Shown here piece after piece: positions 1-11,700 of a DNA stretch of 64,000 bases. A program made the position numbers and the translations under genes. Every line of letters begins with the position of its first letter. The stretch's first letter is position 1. Under the pieces are notes generated by a model. It was not told where the DNA came from, searched no databases, and was given only the letters and a program-made list of their open reading frames with translations. Origin of the DNA: Smallanthus sonchifolius (Eukaryota; Streptophyta; Magnoliopsida; Asterales; Asteraceae); assembly GCA_023525975.1 (NCBI GenBank), contig CM042022.1:67104001-67168000 (forward strand), given 5' to 3'.

Positions 1-4
1 TTCA

Positions 5-2450
5 TTGTCACTAAAGTTTGACATGTATACTACCTTACTGAGAGAGAACCCCAAGTTTTATGAGATGACGATTGATGAAGCGATAAGAAAAGTTCAAGCC
101 CATGACATGAACCTGAAGAAGAAAGAAACCTCTGGAAGACTTCAGATTCAAGATCCATCTATGTACTATGGGGGTTCTTCCACAACAAAGTCATCGGGTT
201 CTGGAATTGCTTTATTCTCAGGGAATCCTACTCAGGATGAAGAAAACTCTAATGGTTGTGGTGGTCGTACCTGTTTTGCTGCATCGGGATCTGGTTTATA
301 CCATCAACATTCTTCAAGAGGTCCTACATCTACATCTTCAACTCACCAAACTGCTATTGCCAAGTTAGCTGAAGATCATGTGGCATTATTCTCATCATGT
401 ATGCTTGCCTACGAGAACTTCATCGGTGGGAAGCTGACTGGTCCCGAAACTATCAAAGAAGATTTCAACCAAGTGGATCCAGACGACATGGAGGATATAG
501 ATAGTCAATGGAATATGGCCATGATTTTAAGAAGGGCGGAGCGGTTTTTGAACAGAACTGGTAGGAAATTTATCGGTGGGCACTCAATACCTAAGGTGGG
601 ATTTGATAAGTCAAAGGAAAAATGCTACAAATGTCAGAACTTTGGACACTTTGCAAGAGAATGTCAAAAGGATAAAGGACTAGCTTTAGGTTTCACTCGA
701 CCGATTCAGGGAAATAACCAGAACTTCAACAATCAACACAACCGCAGTCAGACTCAAGTAGCATCGTCCAACGCATTGGTGGTTCAGCAGGATGATAACT
801 TTTACTGGGGAGTACACTTGGAAGATGCCATTATTTCACAAACCCAGCTCGGGTTAATGGTAGAAATTGTTGAAATGATGAAACCTGAGGAACGGGAAGC
901 AGCCACTGCTGATCAACCCGAATCTGCACTTGCTCTAATGGCCATTGTAGAAGCATCCAGTTCATCAACTAAGGTAGACTCTAATTATTTTGCTGTTGTT
1001 TCTTGTTCTAAATGTTTAATCTTGAAGGACGAGAATGATCGAATACATGATCAACTCGAACCTCTACGTATGGCAGCTCTAAATTACAAAGAGAATGAAA
1101 AACGTTTCAAAGATTCAATTGAAAACCTTAAGAAAGAAAGACATGAGTTTTCAATAAAAATCAGTGAACAACAGTTTCATTTAGACGTTGCCTACAAGGG
1201 ATTAGAGAAAAGAAATGTTGAGATCGCCCGACTGCAAAATGAGATCTTGCAGTTAAGTGGCAAACTTGAGAAGTTAAACAACTCTCGTTTTGTGGTGGAA
1301 CACTACGAATCCGTGGTACGAAAAGTGAATGGAAAAGGTTTAGGTACTAATGCCATTCCTCCACCACTGAGCGACAAGTTTGTCAACGGGCCAGTCGACA
1401 TTGACTTGTCATGTTTAGATGAATCCTCAAGCAAGGCTGATTCTACTTCTGATGAGGAGTTCTATTCTGATGAAGGTTCTGAGGACACCAAAGTCGAGGG
1501 TGTTGTCTCAGAGGAGTTGATTGTTGAACATAAAATTGAGAAAAAAACGTTGTCACTGATCGTGATAATTGCATTTTAACTGAACCTGATACAATAGAGT
1601 CAAATAATAAACTGAAAATGATGCTTTATGGAGGTTTCAAATCCATTCAGCAAACAAAGAAATAATTGTTTGCAAACAAACTGGGAAAGAATTTTCAAGA
1701 AAATACTGAAAAACAGTACACCCCCAAAAGTCAATTAACATCGGGTCAAGCACAAGATGTTTTTCATGTTCACCAAAAAACTCCTATTACTCATCAAGCT
1801 GAATCATCTACATCCAAAATCAGAGAGCCTTATAGGAGGGTTTACAAAGAAAGAAGAGCTTGCTTTCACTGTGGTACAGTCGGTCACATCATGGTGAACT
1901 GTCCTGAAAAGAATAAAGGGAAACGGCCAGTTGTCCCACAACAGGCCGACCTCCCTAAGACACCACCAGTGAAGCAACCCAAAAGCCCAAGATCAAAAGT
2001 GGTGAAACCACTAGTGAAGCAAATGGTTAAGCCTCCAGCAAAACATGTGGCTGAACCATCTGTTCCAAAACGGGAAAAGCAAAATGCTAATCCCATTGTA
2101 TCTACCTCCGATAGTGAACAAATTGGTGAGAAGCATGTGGTGAAACTCTCTAAGCCACAAAGGAGAAGAAGGAATAAGAGATTAAGGGAACTTGAACAAC
2201 AGCTAGCTGGTTGTGGACCAGGTGAGGCCTCTACTAACTCACCTGTGGTTGACTATAGCAATCCCGCAGTTCAAAAGAAAAAAAATGAAAGGATCCTAGA
2301 GACTGAAAAATAAAAGTTCTCAATCCTCTGATTCCAAATCTCCAAAAGATTCACCAATTTTTGTAAATCATGATTGCGAGTTAATTGAGGTTGTATATTT
2401 TGAGAAAAACGGACGACCCAAGACCACAATGGCTTAGGTCTCCAAAACTA
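5..2450 (+). pseudogene. Copia A gag (5'-truncated, broken)
   Basis: Gag would form the retroelement particle and bind its RNA. The first open stretch (5-1579) begins inside the UBN2-type Gag domain and carries a CCHC zinc knuckle (CYKCQNFGHFAREC, near 622-663). A long coiled-coil-like stretch rich in Lys, Glu and Leu follows (about 1020-1320). A homopolymer indel near 1540-1550 shifts the frame and gives a stop at 1577. The second stretch (1666-2313) holds another CCHC knuckle (CFHCGTVGHIMVNC, near 1862) and a Pro/Lys-rich basic tail. A TAG at 2434-2436 replaces a Trp codon that is intact in copia B. Two widely spaced knuckles in a long Gag are as in copia B. Confidence 0.85.
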
Positions 2451-2468
2451 ATTAATTTCTTTTGACTC

Positions 2469-5400
2469 GTGCAGGGACATCCGAAGGGAACTACTGCTAA
2501 CCGTTGGTATGTAGATAGTGGATGCTCCCGGCACATGACAGGCAACATGGCCCTGCTTCAAGATGTTAAACCATTCAGAGGCGGCTATGTGACCTTTGCA
2601 GGCGAGAAGGGCGGCAATATAACTTGCCAAGGAGTGGTTTCTAATGGATGTATTAGCTTCGACAACGTCAACTTTTGCGAGCAGCTGAAGCATAACTCGT
2701 TGAGTGTCTCTCAAATGTGCGACAAGGAGTACTCGGTTATGTTTGACAAGTCTGAATGCTTGGTTCTCAAGCCTGGTTTTGAGGTTCCGGAAGATTGGAT
2801 TCTGATGCGAGCGCCAAGAACAAACGACACCTATCAGATCGATATGAGCGTGGCTACAACCACCTCATCTGTTGCTACCTGTTTACTTACAAAAGCGACA
2901 GAACTTGACTCAATCTTGTGGCATAGGAAACTGGACACATTTCCTATCGAAAAATTAATCATCTTGTCCGAAACGGTTTGGTAACCAGAGTTCCTAATCT
3001 GAGATTTGTAGTTGCAGATGACTGTATGCCTTGTAAAAAGGGTAAGCAGCAACGAAAATACCACAAGCCCAAGACCCAAAACTCCATCGATACCCCTTTG
3101 GAGCTCCTATATATGGATTTATTCGGGCCCATAAGTATCAGGAGTATTGGAGGTAACTCATACTGTCTGGTTGTAACTGATGATTTCTCACATTTTTCTT
3201 GGGTGCATTTTTTTGGTACAAATGATGAGACTGCTAAAATTCTTCAATACCTGATCTTAAGTCTGGAATCGTTATGCAAGCTGAAGGTTAGAAGAATAAG
3301 GAGTGCCAACGGCACAGAGTTCAAGAACAACATGATGGAGCTTTTCTGTCTCAAGAAGGGTATTCGTCATGAATTCAGTGCTTCGTACATGCCTCAGTAG
3401 AACGGAGTTGCAGAAAGGACGAACAGAACTGCAAGGACGATGCTATCAGATGCCAAGCTTCCAATCACATTCTGGGCGGAGGCAATTAATACAGCGTGTC
3501 ACGTTTTGAATAGAAATCTGGTGCTGAAAAGACACAACAAAACATGTTATGAGTTGATCAATAATCGACCTCCCAATCTTGACTACCTAGTCCCATTCGG
3601 TAGTCCCTGTTCATTATTGTTACAGTACAAGGATCGCAAGTCCAAATTTCATGAAAAAGCGGTGGAAGGCATCTTCTTAGGATATGTTGCCAATTCACCA
3701 TGCAAAAGGGTGTACAATATTGAAATTCATTCGGTTGAAGAGTGGTTTGAAGTGGATTGCAGTAAACACAGCGTTCCACCAGAACCAACAGGTCCAGCTT
3801 GGGGATTGTGTTATGATGCTCTCTTCAAGTCTTTCAACCTTCCTGATTTATCTGCTGAAGATGCTGCCAACCTATACAATCACTGTAGGGGCAGCGATGA
3901 CTCCAATTTCTCAACAAGATCTACTGTACCAATCCCCACTCCTGATCCTAAAGTTGCATCTGCATCTGGGACTCATGACAATGACGATGAAGAGGATACA
4001 AAAGTTGAAGGAAATGATGCTCAGGCTGATCCTAACTCTACGGTAGGAAATGAAGCTCCAGTTGATCCTATCATTATTGCATCTTCTTATGGTACACATG
4101 ATGTGGGGGAGTTGAGCACAAACCTTGAATCAGATATCCATGAACCAATTGTACCAGAGACGAGAGTGCATAAGAATCATCCAATCGACAACATCATTGG
4201 TGATCCTAATGCAGGTGTTCAAACTCGTCACAGAACCGTTACTGAGAACACCAGCTTGTACATTGAGATACTTAACACATGTATCATGGAAACATGTTTG
4301 CATGCTGCATTTGTATCCCAATTAGAGCCGAAGAATGTGAAGGAGGCTCACGCTGACAACTGCTGGATAGAGGCTATAAAGATGAATTGTCTCAGTTCCA
4401 AAAGTTTCATGTGTGGGATCTAGTTGACCTGCCAAAAGGTGTACATCCAATAGGTACCAGATGGGTGTTCAAGTGTAAAACGGACGATCGACATGTTGTG
4501 GTGAAAAATAAGGAAAGATTGGTTGTGCAAGGGTTTTCTCAGCAAGAGGGCCTGGATTACACTAAGATGTATGCCCCTGTTGCTAGACGTGAAGCCATCC
4601 GACTGTTTCTGGCTTGTGCCTCCTTTGTTGGTTTCAAGGTTTATCAACTAGACGTGAAGAGGGCTTTCTTATATGGAAAGGTACATGAAGAAGTCTATGT
4701 CACTCAACCACCTGGTTTTGAAGACCCGCTTAATCCTCATAAAGTATATAAGCTCGACAAAGCACTTTATCGTCTTCATCAAGCACCAAGGGCGTAGTAT
4801 GAGACTATTTTAAAGCATTTACTATCCAATGGTTTTGACCGAGGGCAAATTGACTCGACTCTCTTCATAAGGAAAGCAGGAGGTGATATTCTACTTGTGC
4901 AAGTGTACGTCGATGACATTATCTTTAGGTCTACAAATGAAGAGATGTGTAGGGAATTCGAGCAGGTGATGAAGTCCAAGTTTGAAATGAGCAACATGGG
5001 TGAACTGTCATTTTTTCTGGGTCTGCAAGTCAGTCAAAGGGAGGATGGCATTTATCTACATCAGCCTAAGTATGTACAGGACATTTTGTCAAAGTACAAA
5101 TTGAATGATTGTACTACTTATGGCACACCAATCCCAGTCAATCATGGTCTGCATCCAGAAAAAGATGGAAAGGATGTGGATTGTAAATTGTACAGTGGGA
5201 TGATCGGATCTCTTATGTATCTCACAGCTTCAAGACCTGACATAATGTTTGCATTCTGCTTGTCGGAAACTCATCTGATAGCTGTAAAGAGAATCTTCAG
5301 ATACCTGAAAGGGAAACCCCGATTGGGTCTTTGGTACTCCAAGCAGCAATCTTTTGACTTCAAAACATATACCGATTCTGACTATGGTGGTTGTAACCTC

Positions 5401-5826
5401 GATAGAAAATCAACCTCGGGTGGATATCAGTTCTTGGGAGACAGACTGGTCTCCTGGCAGTGTAAGAAGCAGTTAACAGTTTCTGTGTCAACATGTGAAG
5501 CAGGGTACATTGCTGCCGCTAGCTGCTGTTCTCAGATATTATGGATTCAACAACAATTGAGAGACTATGGCTTGAACTACACTGGAACTCCACTGTTCAT
5601 TGACAACAATGCCACAATGTCCATCACGAACAACCCGATGAAACATTCCAAAATGAAACATATTGAAATTCGTCATCACTTCATCCGTGATTGTGCTAAA
5701 AAGCACCTTGTTGAACTTGTAAAAGTTCACACGGATGACAATTTTGTCGATCTTTTCACCAAGGTGTTTGATCGTACCCGTTTTGAACATCTTGTCAACT
5801 TGATAGGAATGTTCAATCCTGAGTGA
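2469..5826 (+). pseudogene. Copia A pol (protease, integrase, RT, RNase H), broken
   Basis: The protease start is marked by WYVDSGCSRHMTG (near 2504), followed by a GAG_pre-integrase zinc region and the integrase core. The second acidic residue of the integrase DDE triad is changed to Ala (SANGTEFKN near 3303; copia B has SDNGTEFKN). RT_2 follows, with YVDDIIFRS near 4907, where the usual Gly after IIF is Arg. RNase H carries YTDSDYGGCNLD near 5369. Lesions include frameshifts near 2975 and 4420, TAG at 3398-3400 and 4795-4797, and in-frame losses near 3429 and 5265 relative to copia B. Integration and polymerisation activity is therefore not expected. The stop at 5824-5826 ends pol. Confidence 0.88.
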
Positions 5827-5890
5827 GAAAACTTTTTCAAACAAAGACATTTCATGGAAGTTAAACTTTATTTCTCTTAAATCTTTCATG

Positions 5891-5895
5891 TATAG
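5891..5895. repeat. Target-site duplication of gypsy 1, left copy (TATAG)
   Basis: TATAG precedes the gypsy 1 LTR here and is repeated exactly at 17296-17300. Five bases is the expected Ty3-gypsy duplication. The flanks rejoin a continuous copia A sequence that matches copia B around 33900, so gypsy 1 is the younger insertion. Confidence 0.93.
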
Positions 5896-8595
5896 TGTCA
5901 CACCCCCAATTTCAACTAACGGAGTTTTACCGTTTGGGAGGTGACGAACCAGGATCTCAGACATTAGTTACTTTGAACGACTCTACGTGGGACTCAAAAT
6001 GAAAATACCATTCAAATCAGAGTATCAATGCGGAAGCGTAAAGAAAGTAAATGCGCAAAATACACACGCCCAAAACCAAAGTCCAAAAGTCCAAAAAGTC
6101 CAAACGTCCAAACAAAAGCAAGTATAATAGAACAATTTAAACAAACATAAATAGTTATAATCAAGCAGTTGAATCCCATGCATGCCCTAACGTGCACCTG
6201 TGTCTTAGCTTAGCGACCTGAGAAAACATGTAAAAATATGTCAACACGAGGTTGGTGAGTCCACAGGTTTCAATATAAGTAAATAAGCGTTTACCGGATT
6301 TATGTTCATTCAGTACGTATCTATAGGTAGCTAACCTATGTTCATGTTCAGCTCAAGCGCTCGCAACCGAAGCTGACTGTTTGTTTATTGCCTCCTGCCA
6401 GGTCTATCAAGACTGGCGGTGTGAGTAGGCTAACATTTCACCCATCCGATATCTAATCGAGTTAGTGCGACTAACTCGGGTGGGATTTGTCAAACCCAGT
6501 AGTACTACTAAATATTACCTCGCTAAGATCCATATTAACGGTCCGATATTAGTTGAGGACTTTCTGTGATAGCGTGTTACGCTTAGCATTTAACATTGAC
6601 AACATACGAATTAAAAATCCGAAAATCGTTTGGTCATGTTTCCTCCCCCAAGTTAAAACAGTAAAAGGATCCGTGAAAACTCACCTGAACGGCGTAGGTA
6701 GTAATCACACAAGAACGAGGTTGGAATTTCAAGTGTTAGTCTGACACGGCTCACAGATGTCCTAGAATTACAACATAAACAATTAGGGACTCATTTGGGA
6801 TTTGTAACGACACACAGAAGATTAGAACACCCTTAAACATTCTAAGGATTAACGGGTAAACGAACGAGTGTACGGGATTTCGGATTCCCTAATTAGGATA
6901 AATGCGTTTTGCGATGAATGACAAATAGTATATATTAAAATATATTCGAGCGATTTTTCATTAAATAATGGTTTAAGAAAAATGATATAATATATATATA
7001 TATATTATTTTTAATTTTAACAAAACAGAATCATAAACAATTGTGACAATAAAATAATAAGTCCATTACTTTAATCGGGGTCACGGATTGAAAAATAATA
7101 TAATTATATCATTTTGGAAATACATGTTTAATAATAATATATAATATATTATTATAATAGTGCGAATATTAATAGAAATGCGTTAAAATTTCCAAACCCG
7201 AGCCAACGGGTATTTTCAGATGTTATAACATATTAATATATTATTATAATAATATAGGACTTAATTGTATATCTTTAAATCAATGAAAAAGTCCCTAAAA
7301 ATAAAATTGCAGGAGACCGGAATCGAGCCCGGGTCTCCTGCGCACAAGTCCAACGCTTTAACCAACTGATCTGCTAGGATAATCGCAACAGAGACCCAAA
7401 TCGAAATGTTTTAATCAGAAACTTCCTGCGTTCCTCCTCCCCTTTCGATCGCGATTAAGTCCAGACCCAAATCCACCTAATTCGATCGTGATCGACTGAG
7501 AGGTTATAGGGGTTTTGTTAGACGCTGAATTTTGAATCGATTGGTGTGTTTAATTTCAAAACCAACTAGTTTAAGTGTGTTTAATCTCTGATTCAAGGTC
7601 CGAAAACCGTAGTTTAAAACTTGAAATAAAATTGAATAAATCTTATAATGATTGTGGTTGAATTCATGGGGCTTTATTTTGATTGAAACCTTACGAATCT
7701 AAGGTCAAAAGCCCCAAAACGTTTTTATTATGAACCCTAGTTTACGGTTTATAATCGATTCGATGTTATTTGATTCAATTGATATGGGGCTTTCAAAGAG
7801 TAGTTGATCGTGAGTCTAACCATATGAGTTAATTGGATTAAGACCAAGTTATAATCAAAAGCCCATAGTTTGATTACGTATGAACCCTAGGTTACAGGTG
7901 GAGTTTGATTCGATGATATTTGATAAAATAAACATAGGGCTTTCATAGTAATGAGAATTTCGAAACTAGTGGTACCAGAAATTACCAGAATGAAGTCCGA
8001 ATTGATAGAGTTCGGTCAATCGGGTTTCCGACTTCGAGTGGTTTACTCCCCCGCGACTCCGGCTTCGTTCCTGCTCGAATTGACATGAGAAAAAATTTCT
8101 GGTATATTCGACTAAGGTGTTTAGGACGTTTGATTTCAAAAATAATTAAACGAATGATCGGATTTGATAGATTAGACATAGAAGTCGACGGCTTCGGTTT
8201 AATTCCCATTATTGGGTTTAATTTCAAATCAGTGCGTGCGGTTATTGTGATAATGTTGATCTATAATGATTTGAACGTGCATAACAGTCGTAGTATTGAA
8301 CGGATTTCAGTTACAATTCGCGAATTGAATCAATGATTAACGGATTTTGACTTTTTAAAGTCAACAAAAACAATTCAAATGAATTTTGACTTTTGGAAAG
8401 TCAATAAGGACAAGGATATGCTAATTTTGACTTTACAAAGTCAATAGAATTAATTTAGAGTAATTACATAACTAGTCCCTGCAGTTCCAGATCAGTTAAT
8501 GACAGAAACAGTCCCTGAGATTTAATTTAAGTTATTTAGGTTAACTTTTAACTTGGTTTATTAACGAGGTTAATTCTAAAGTCCGGGTTGTCATA
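5896..8595 (-). repeat. Gypsy 1 3' LTR
   Basis: This LTR of about 2.70 kb is near-identical to 14548-17295. On the + strand it starts TGTCACACCCCC and ends GGTTGTCATA, where the terminal CA seen in the other LTR has mutated to TA. It contains AT-rich stretches around 6960-7260 and a tRNA-like hairpin at 7308-7378. Relative to the other LTR it lacks roughly 34 bases near 7710, bounded by short TCTA repeats. Confidence 0.92.
7308..7378 (-). other. tRNA-like box A/box B hairpin module in gypsy 1 3' LTR
   Basis: Read on the - strand, the segment has an A-box-like ATCAGTTGGTTAAAGCG and, about 30 bases on, a B-box-like GGCTCGATTCC. This is the spacing of a tRNA gene's internal promoter. The B-box sits in a perfect 10-bp inverted repeat (GCAGGAGACC at 7309-7318, GGTCTCCTGC at 7332-7341). 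The cloverleaf arms do not all pair, so it is not a functional tRNA gene. The same module is in the other LTR, and a diverged one is in gypsy 2. Confidence 0.65.
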
Positions 8596-8604
8596 TCATC
8601 CCCT
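8596..8604 (-). other. Gypsy 1 polypurine tract (with a tandem second copy at about 8659-8704)
   Basis: On the - strand AGGGGATGA lies directly before the 3' LTR, the position of the plus-strand primer. The surrounding 45-50 bases, including CATCCCCTAGTTGAAAG and the CCCGAAAATTAAA that follows, occur again at about 8659-8704, so the junction region is duplicated in tandem. Confidence 0.7.
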
Positions 8605-8713
8605 AGTTGAAAGAATTTTCGTCCCGAAAATTAAATAAATAAATAAAATTTCCCGGGATATCACATCATCCCCTAGTTGAAAGAATGTTCATCCCGAAAA
8701 TTAAAATAGTACC

Positions 8714-11700
8714 TTAAGAATTTGACACGGAGTGCTTGAACAGATTAGGGTATTTGCGCATCATCTGATCCTCGCGCTCCCACGTGAATTCCGGTCCGCG
8801 TTTCGAGTTCCAACGAACTCTGACAATAGGGATTTTACTGTGCTTTAACGTTTTGACTTCCCTATCCATAATTTCCACAGGTTCTTCGATGAAACGTAAC
8901 TGTTCATCAATGTGTAGTTCCTCAAGAGGAACTGCGAGTGATTTGTCTGCCAGGAATTTCTTTAAATTTGAGACGTGGAAGACGTTGTGCACACCACTAA
9001 GTCTTTCAGGTAGGTCCAGTTGATACGCTACTGGTCCGATTCTCTTCATTATTTTGAATGGTCCAACATAACGAGGATTCAGTTTGCCTCGTTTCCCGAA
9101 ATGAATGACACCTTTCCAAGGTGAGACTTTGAGTAATACCATGTCACCTATTTGAAACTCTAAAGGTTTACGACGTTTGTCGGCATAGCTCTTTTGACGA
9201 TCACGAGCTGCTGCCATACGGTTTCTAATTTGAACGATCTTTTCGGAAGTTTCAAATACCAGTTCAGGACGTGTGAGTTGGCCATCTCCAACCTCGGTCC
9301 AACAAATGGGAGAACGGCATTTCCTTCCATAAAGTGCTTCAAATGGAGCTGCCTTGATGCTAGTGTGATAGCTGTTGTTGTAGAAGAACTCCACCAACGG
9401 TAGGTGAAACTCCCAAGTGTTACCGAAATCAATCACACAAGCTCGTAGCATGTCCTCCAGAATTTGGATTATACGTTCCGTTTGGCCATCAGTTTGAGGA
9501 TGGTATGCTGTGCTCATATCTAGACGTGTGCCTAAGGCCTTATGTAACGACTGCCAGAAACAAAAAGTGAATCGTGCATCACGATCCGAAATAATAGAAA
9601 TTGGCACCCCATGCCGAGAGACTATTTCTTTCAGGTAAGTACGAGTAAGTTTATCCATTTTTTCGGTCTCTTTGATTGCTAAGAAGTGAGCGGACTTTGT
9701 TAATCGATCAACGATTACCCATATGGTATCACATCCGGTAGGGGTTCGTGGTAATTTGGTGATGAAGTCCATGGATATTTGTTCCCATTTCCACATGAGA
9801 ATTTCTGGTTGTTGCAGAAGACCGGATGGTTTTTGATATTCAACTTTGACCTTCGGAGAAATCAGACACTTACTAACATAGGTGGCTATATCGGCCTTCA
9901 TCTTCGGCCACCAATATAGTACTTTTAGATCATGGTACATTTTGTCGAAACCTGGATGAATAGAGTAACGAGATTTATGAGACGCATCCATGACTAGTTC
10001 CCTTAAGTTCCCGAATACTGGAATCCATATTCGCTCGGCAAAGTAGCGAATACCGTCAGATTTGACTTCAAGTTGTGCTTCCAGACCGCGCGTACTTTCC
10101 AACGGTAGATTTTCTTCTTTTAGGGCTTCGAGTTGAGCACTACGGATTTTGTCAGGTAATCTGGGGTGAATAGTAAGCTGTAATGCTCGAACTCGTTTGG
10201 GTTTTGTTTCTTTTCGACTTAAGGCATCAGCTACAACATTAGCTTTACCCGGGTGGTATCGGATCGCACAATCATAATCGTTTAAGAGTTCGACCCAAAG
10301 ACGTTGTCGCATGTTCAACTCTTTGTGCTCGAAGATGTGCTGAAGACTCTTGTGATCGGTGTAGATGGTGCATTTGGTACCGTACAAGTAATGTCTCCAT
10401 ATCTTAAGAGCGAAGACTACTGCTCCCAACTCTAAGTCATGAGTGGTGTAGTTTCTCTCATGGACCTTTAGTTGTCGTGAAGCATATGCGATCACCTTTT
10501 CGCGTTGCATTAAGACACAACCCAGACCTTGAATAGATGCATCACAATACACTACAAAATCATCGATTCCTTCCGGAAGAGCTAGAATAGGTGCATTGCA
10601 AAGTTTCTATTTGAGGTGTTGGAATGCTGACTCTTGGTTGTCGCCCCAATTATAGGCTTTACCCTTTAGAGTTAAAGTAGTGAGGGGTTGAGCAATTTTG
10701 GGAAATCCTTCGATGAATTGACGGTAATATCCAGCCAATCCCAGAAATTGTCGCACCTCAGTCGGAGTCGTCGGTACTGCCCAATTCTTGATGGCTTCTA
10801 TTTTGGATGGGTCGACATGTATCCCTTTCTCGTTAACCACATGTCCTAGAAACTGAACTTCCCGGATCCAAAATTCACACTTGGAAAACTAGGCATACAA
10901 TTGTTCTTGCTTAAGTAGTTCCAAAATTAGGCATAGATGTTCCTCATGTTCTTCCTTGTTCTTGGAATAAATGAGAATGTCGTCGATGAAAACGATAACG
11001 AATTGGTCAAGGTAAGGCTTACACACACGGTTCATGAGATCCATGAATACCGCAGGTGCGTTGGTTAACCCGAAATGCATGACCATAAATTCGTAATGAT
11101 CGTACCTTGTTCTGAATGCAGTCTTTGAGATATCCTCTTCTCGGACTCTCAACTGATGGTAGCCGGACCTAAGATCTATCTTGGAATAGAAACTTGATCG
11201 TTGGAGTTGATCAAAGAGTTCATCTATGCGGGGTAAAGGGTAGCGGTTCTTAATTGTGACTTTATTCAGCTCCCGGTAGTCAATACACATACGGAAAGTT
11301 CCATCCTTCTTCTTGACAAATAGTACCGGAGCTCCCCACGGCGATGAACTAGGTCGGATGAAAACTTTATCCAACAAATCTTGTAATTGAGTGGACAGTT
11401 CCTGCAATTCACTGGGTGCCAGTCTGTAAGGTGCCCGAGCAATCGGTGCTGCTCCGGGTGCTAAATCAATTTGGAATTCAACTTGACGGTGCGGTGGCAG
11501 ACCGGGCAGATCCTCGGGAAATACTTCCAAAAATTCACGCACGATGGGAATATCTTCAATTTTCTTCTCTTCGGAGGGCTGCTCAGCAACGAGAGCCAAA
11601 ATAGATGTATGCCCCTTTCGAAGGCATTTTTGTGCTTTCATGAAAGATATGATGCCCATGACTGCACCAACTCTTTCGCCTTGGACGGAAAGGGTTTCTC

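Larger units (their letters stand above)
1..5895 (+). mobile_element. Copia A (SIRE-type Ty1-copia), 5' segment
   Basis: This is the gag-pol body of a Ty1-copia element whose 5' LTR and gag start lie before the window. The order gag, protease, integrase, reverse transcriptase, RNase H is the Ty1-copia order. The long Gag with two separated zinc knuckles, and the third ORF after pol, fit the SIRE/Maximus lineage. It aligns through its length with copia B (27561-33832) at high identity, so the two belong to one family. The element is interrupted at 5895 by gypsy 1 and resumes at 17301, where the sequence matches the copia B region after pol. It has many stops and frameshifts and is dead. Confidence 0.9.

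Noticed and set aside
7308..7378. Functional tRNA gene
   Set aside because: The A- and B-boxes are recognisable but the anticodon and acceptor arms do not pair and the piece is repeated in both LTRs; it is tRNA-like, not a tRNA gene.
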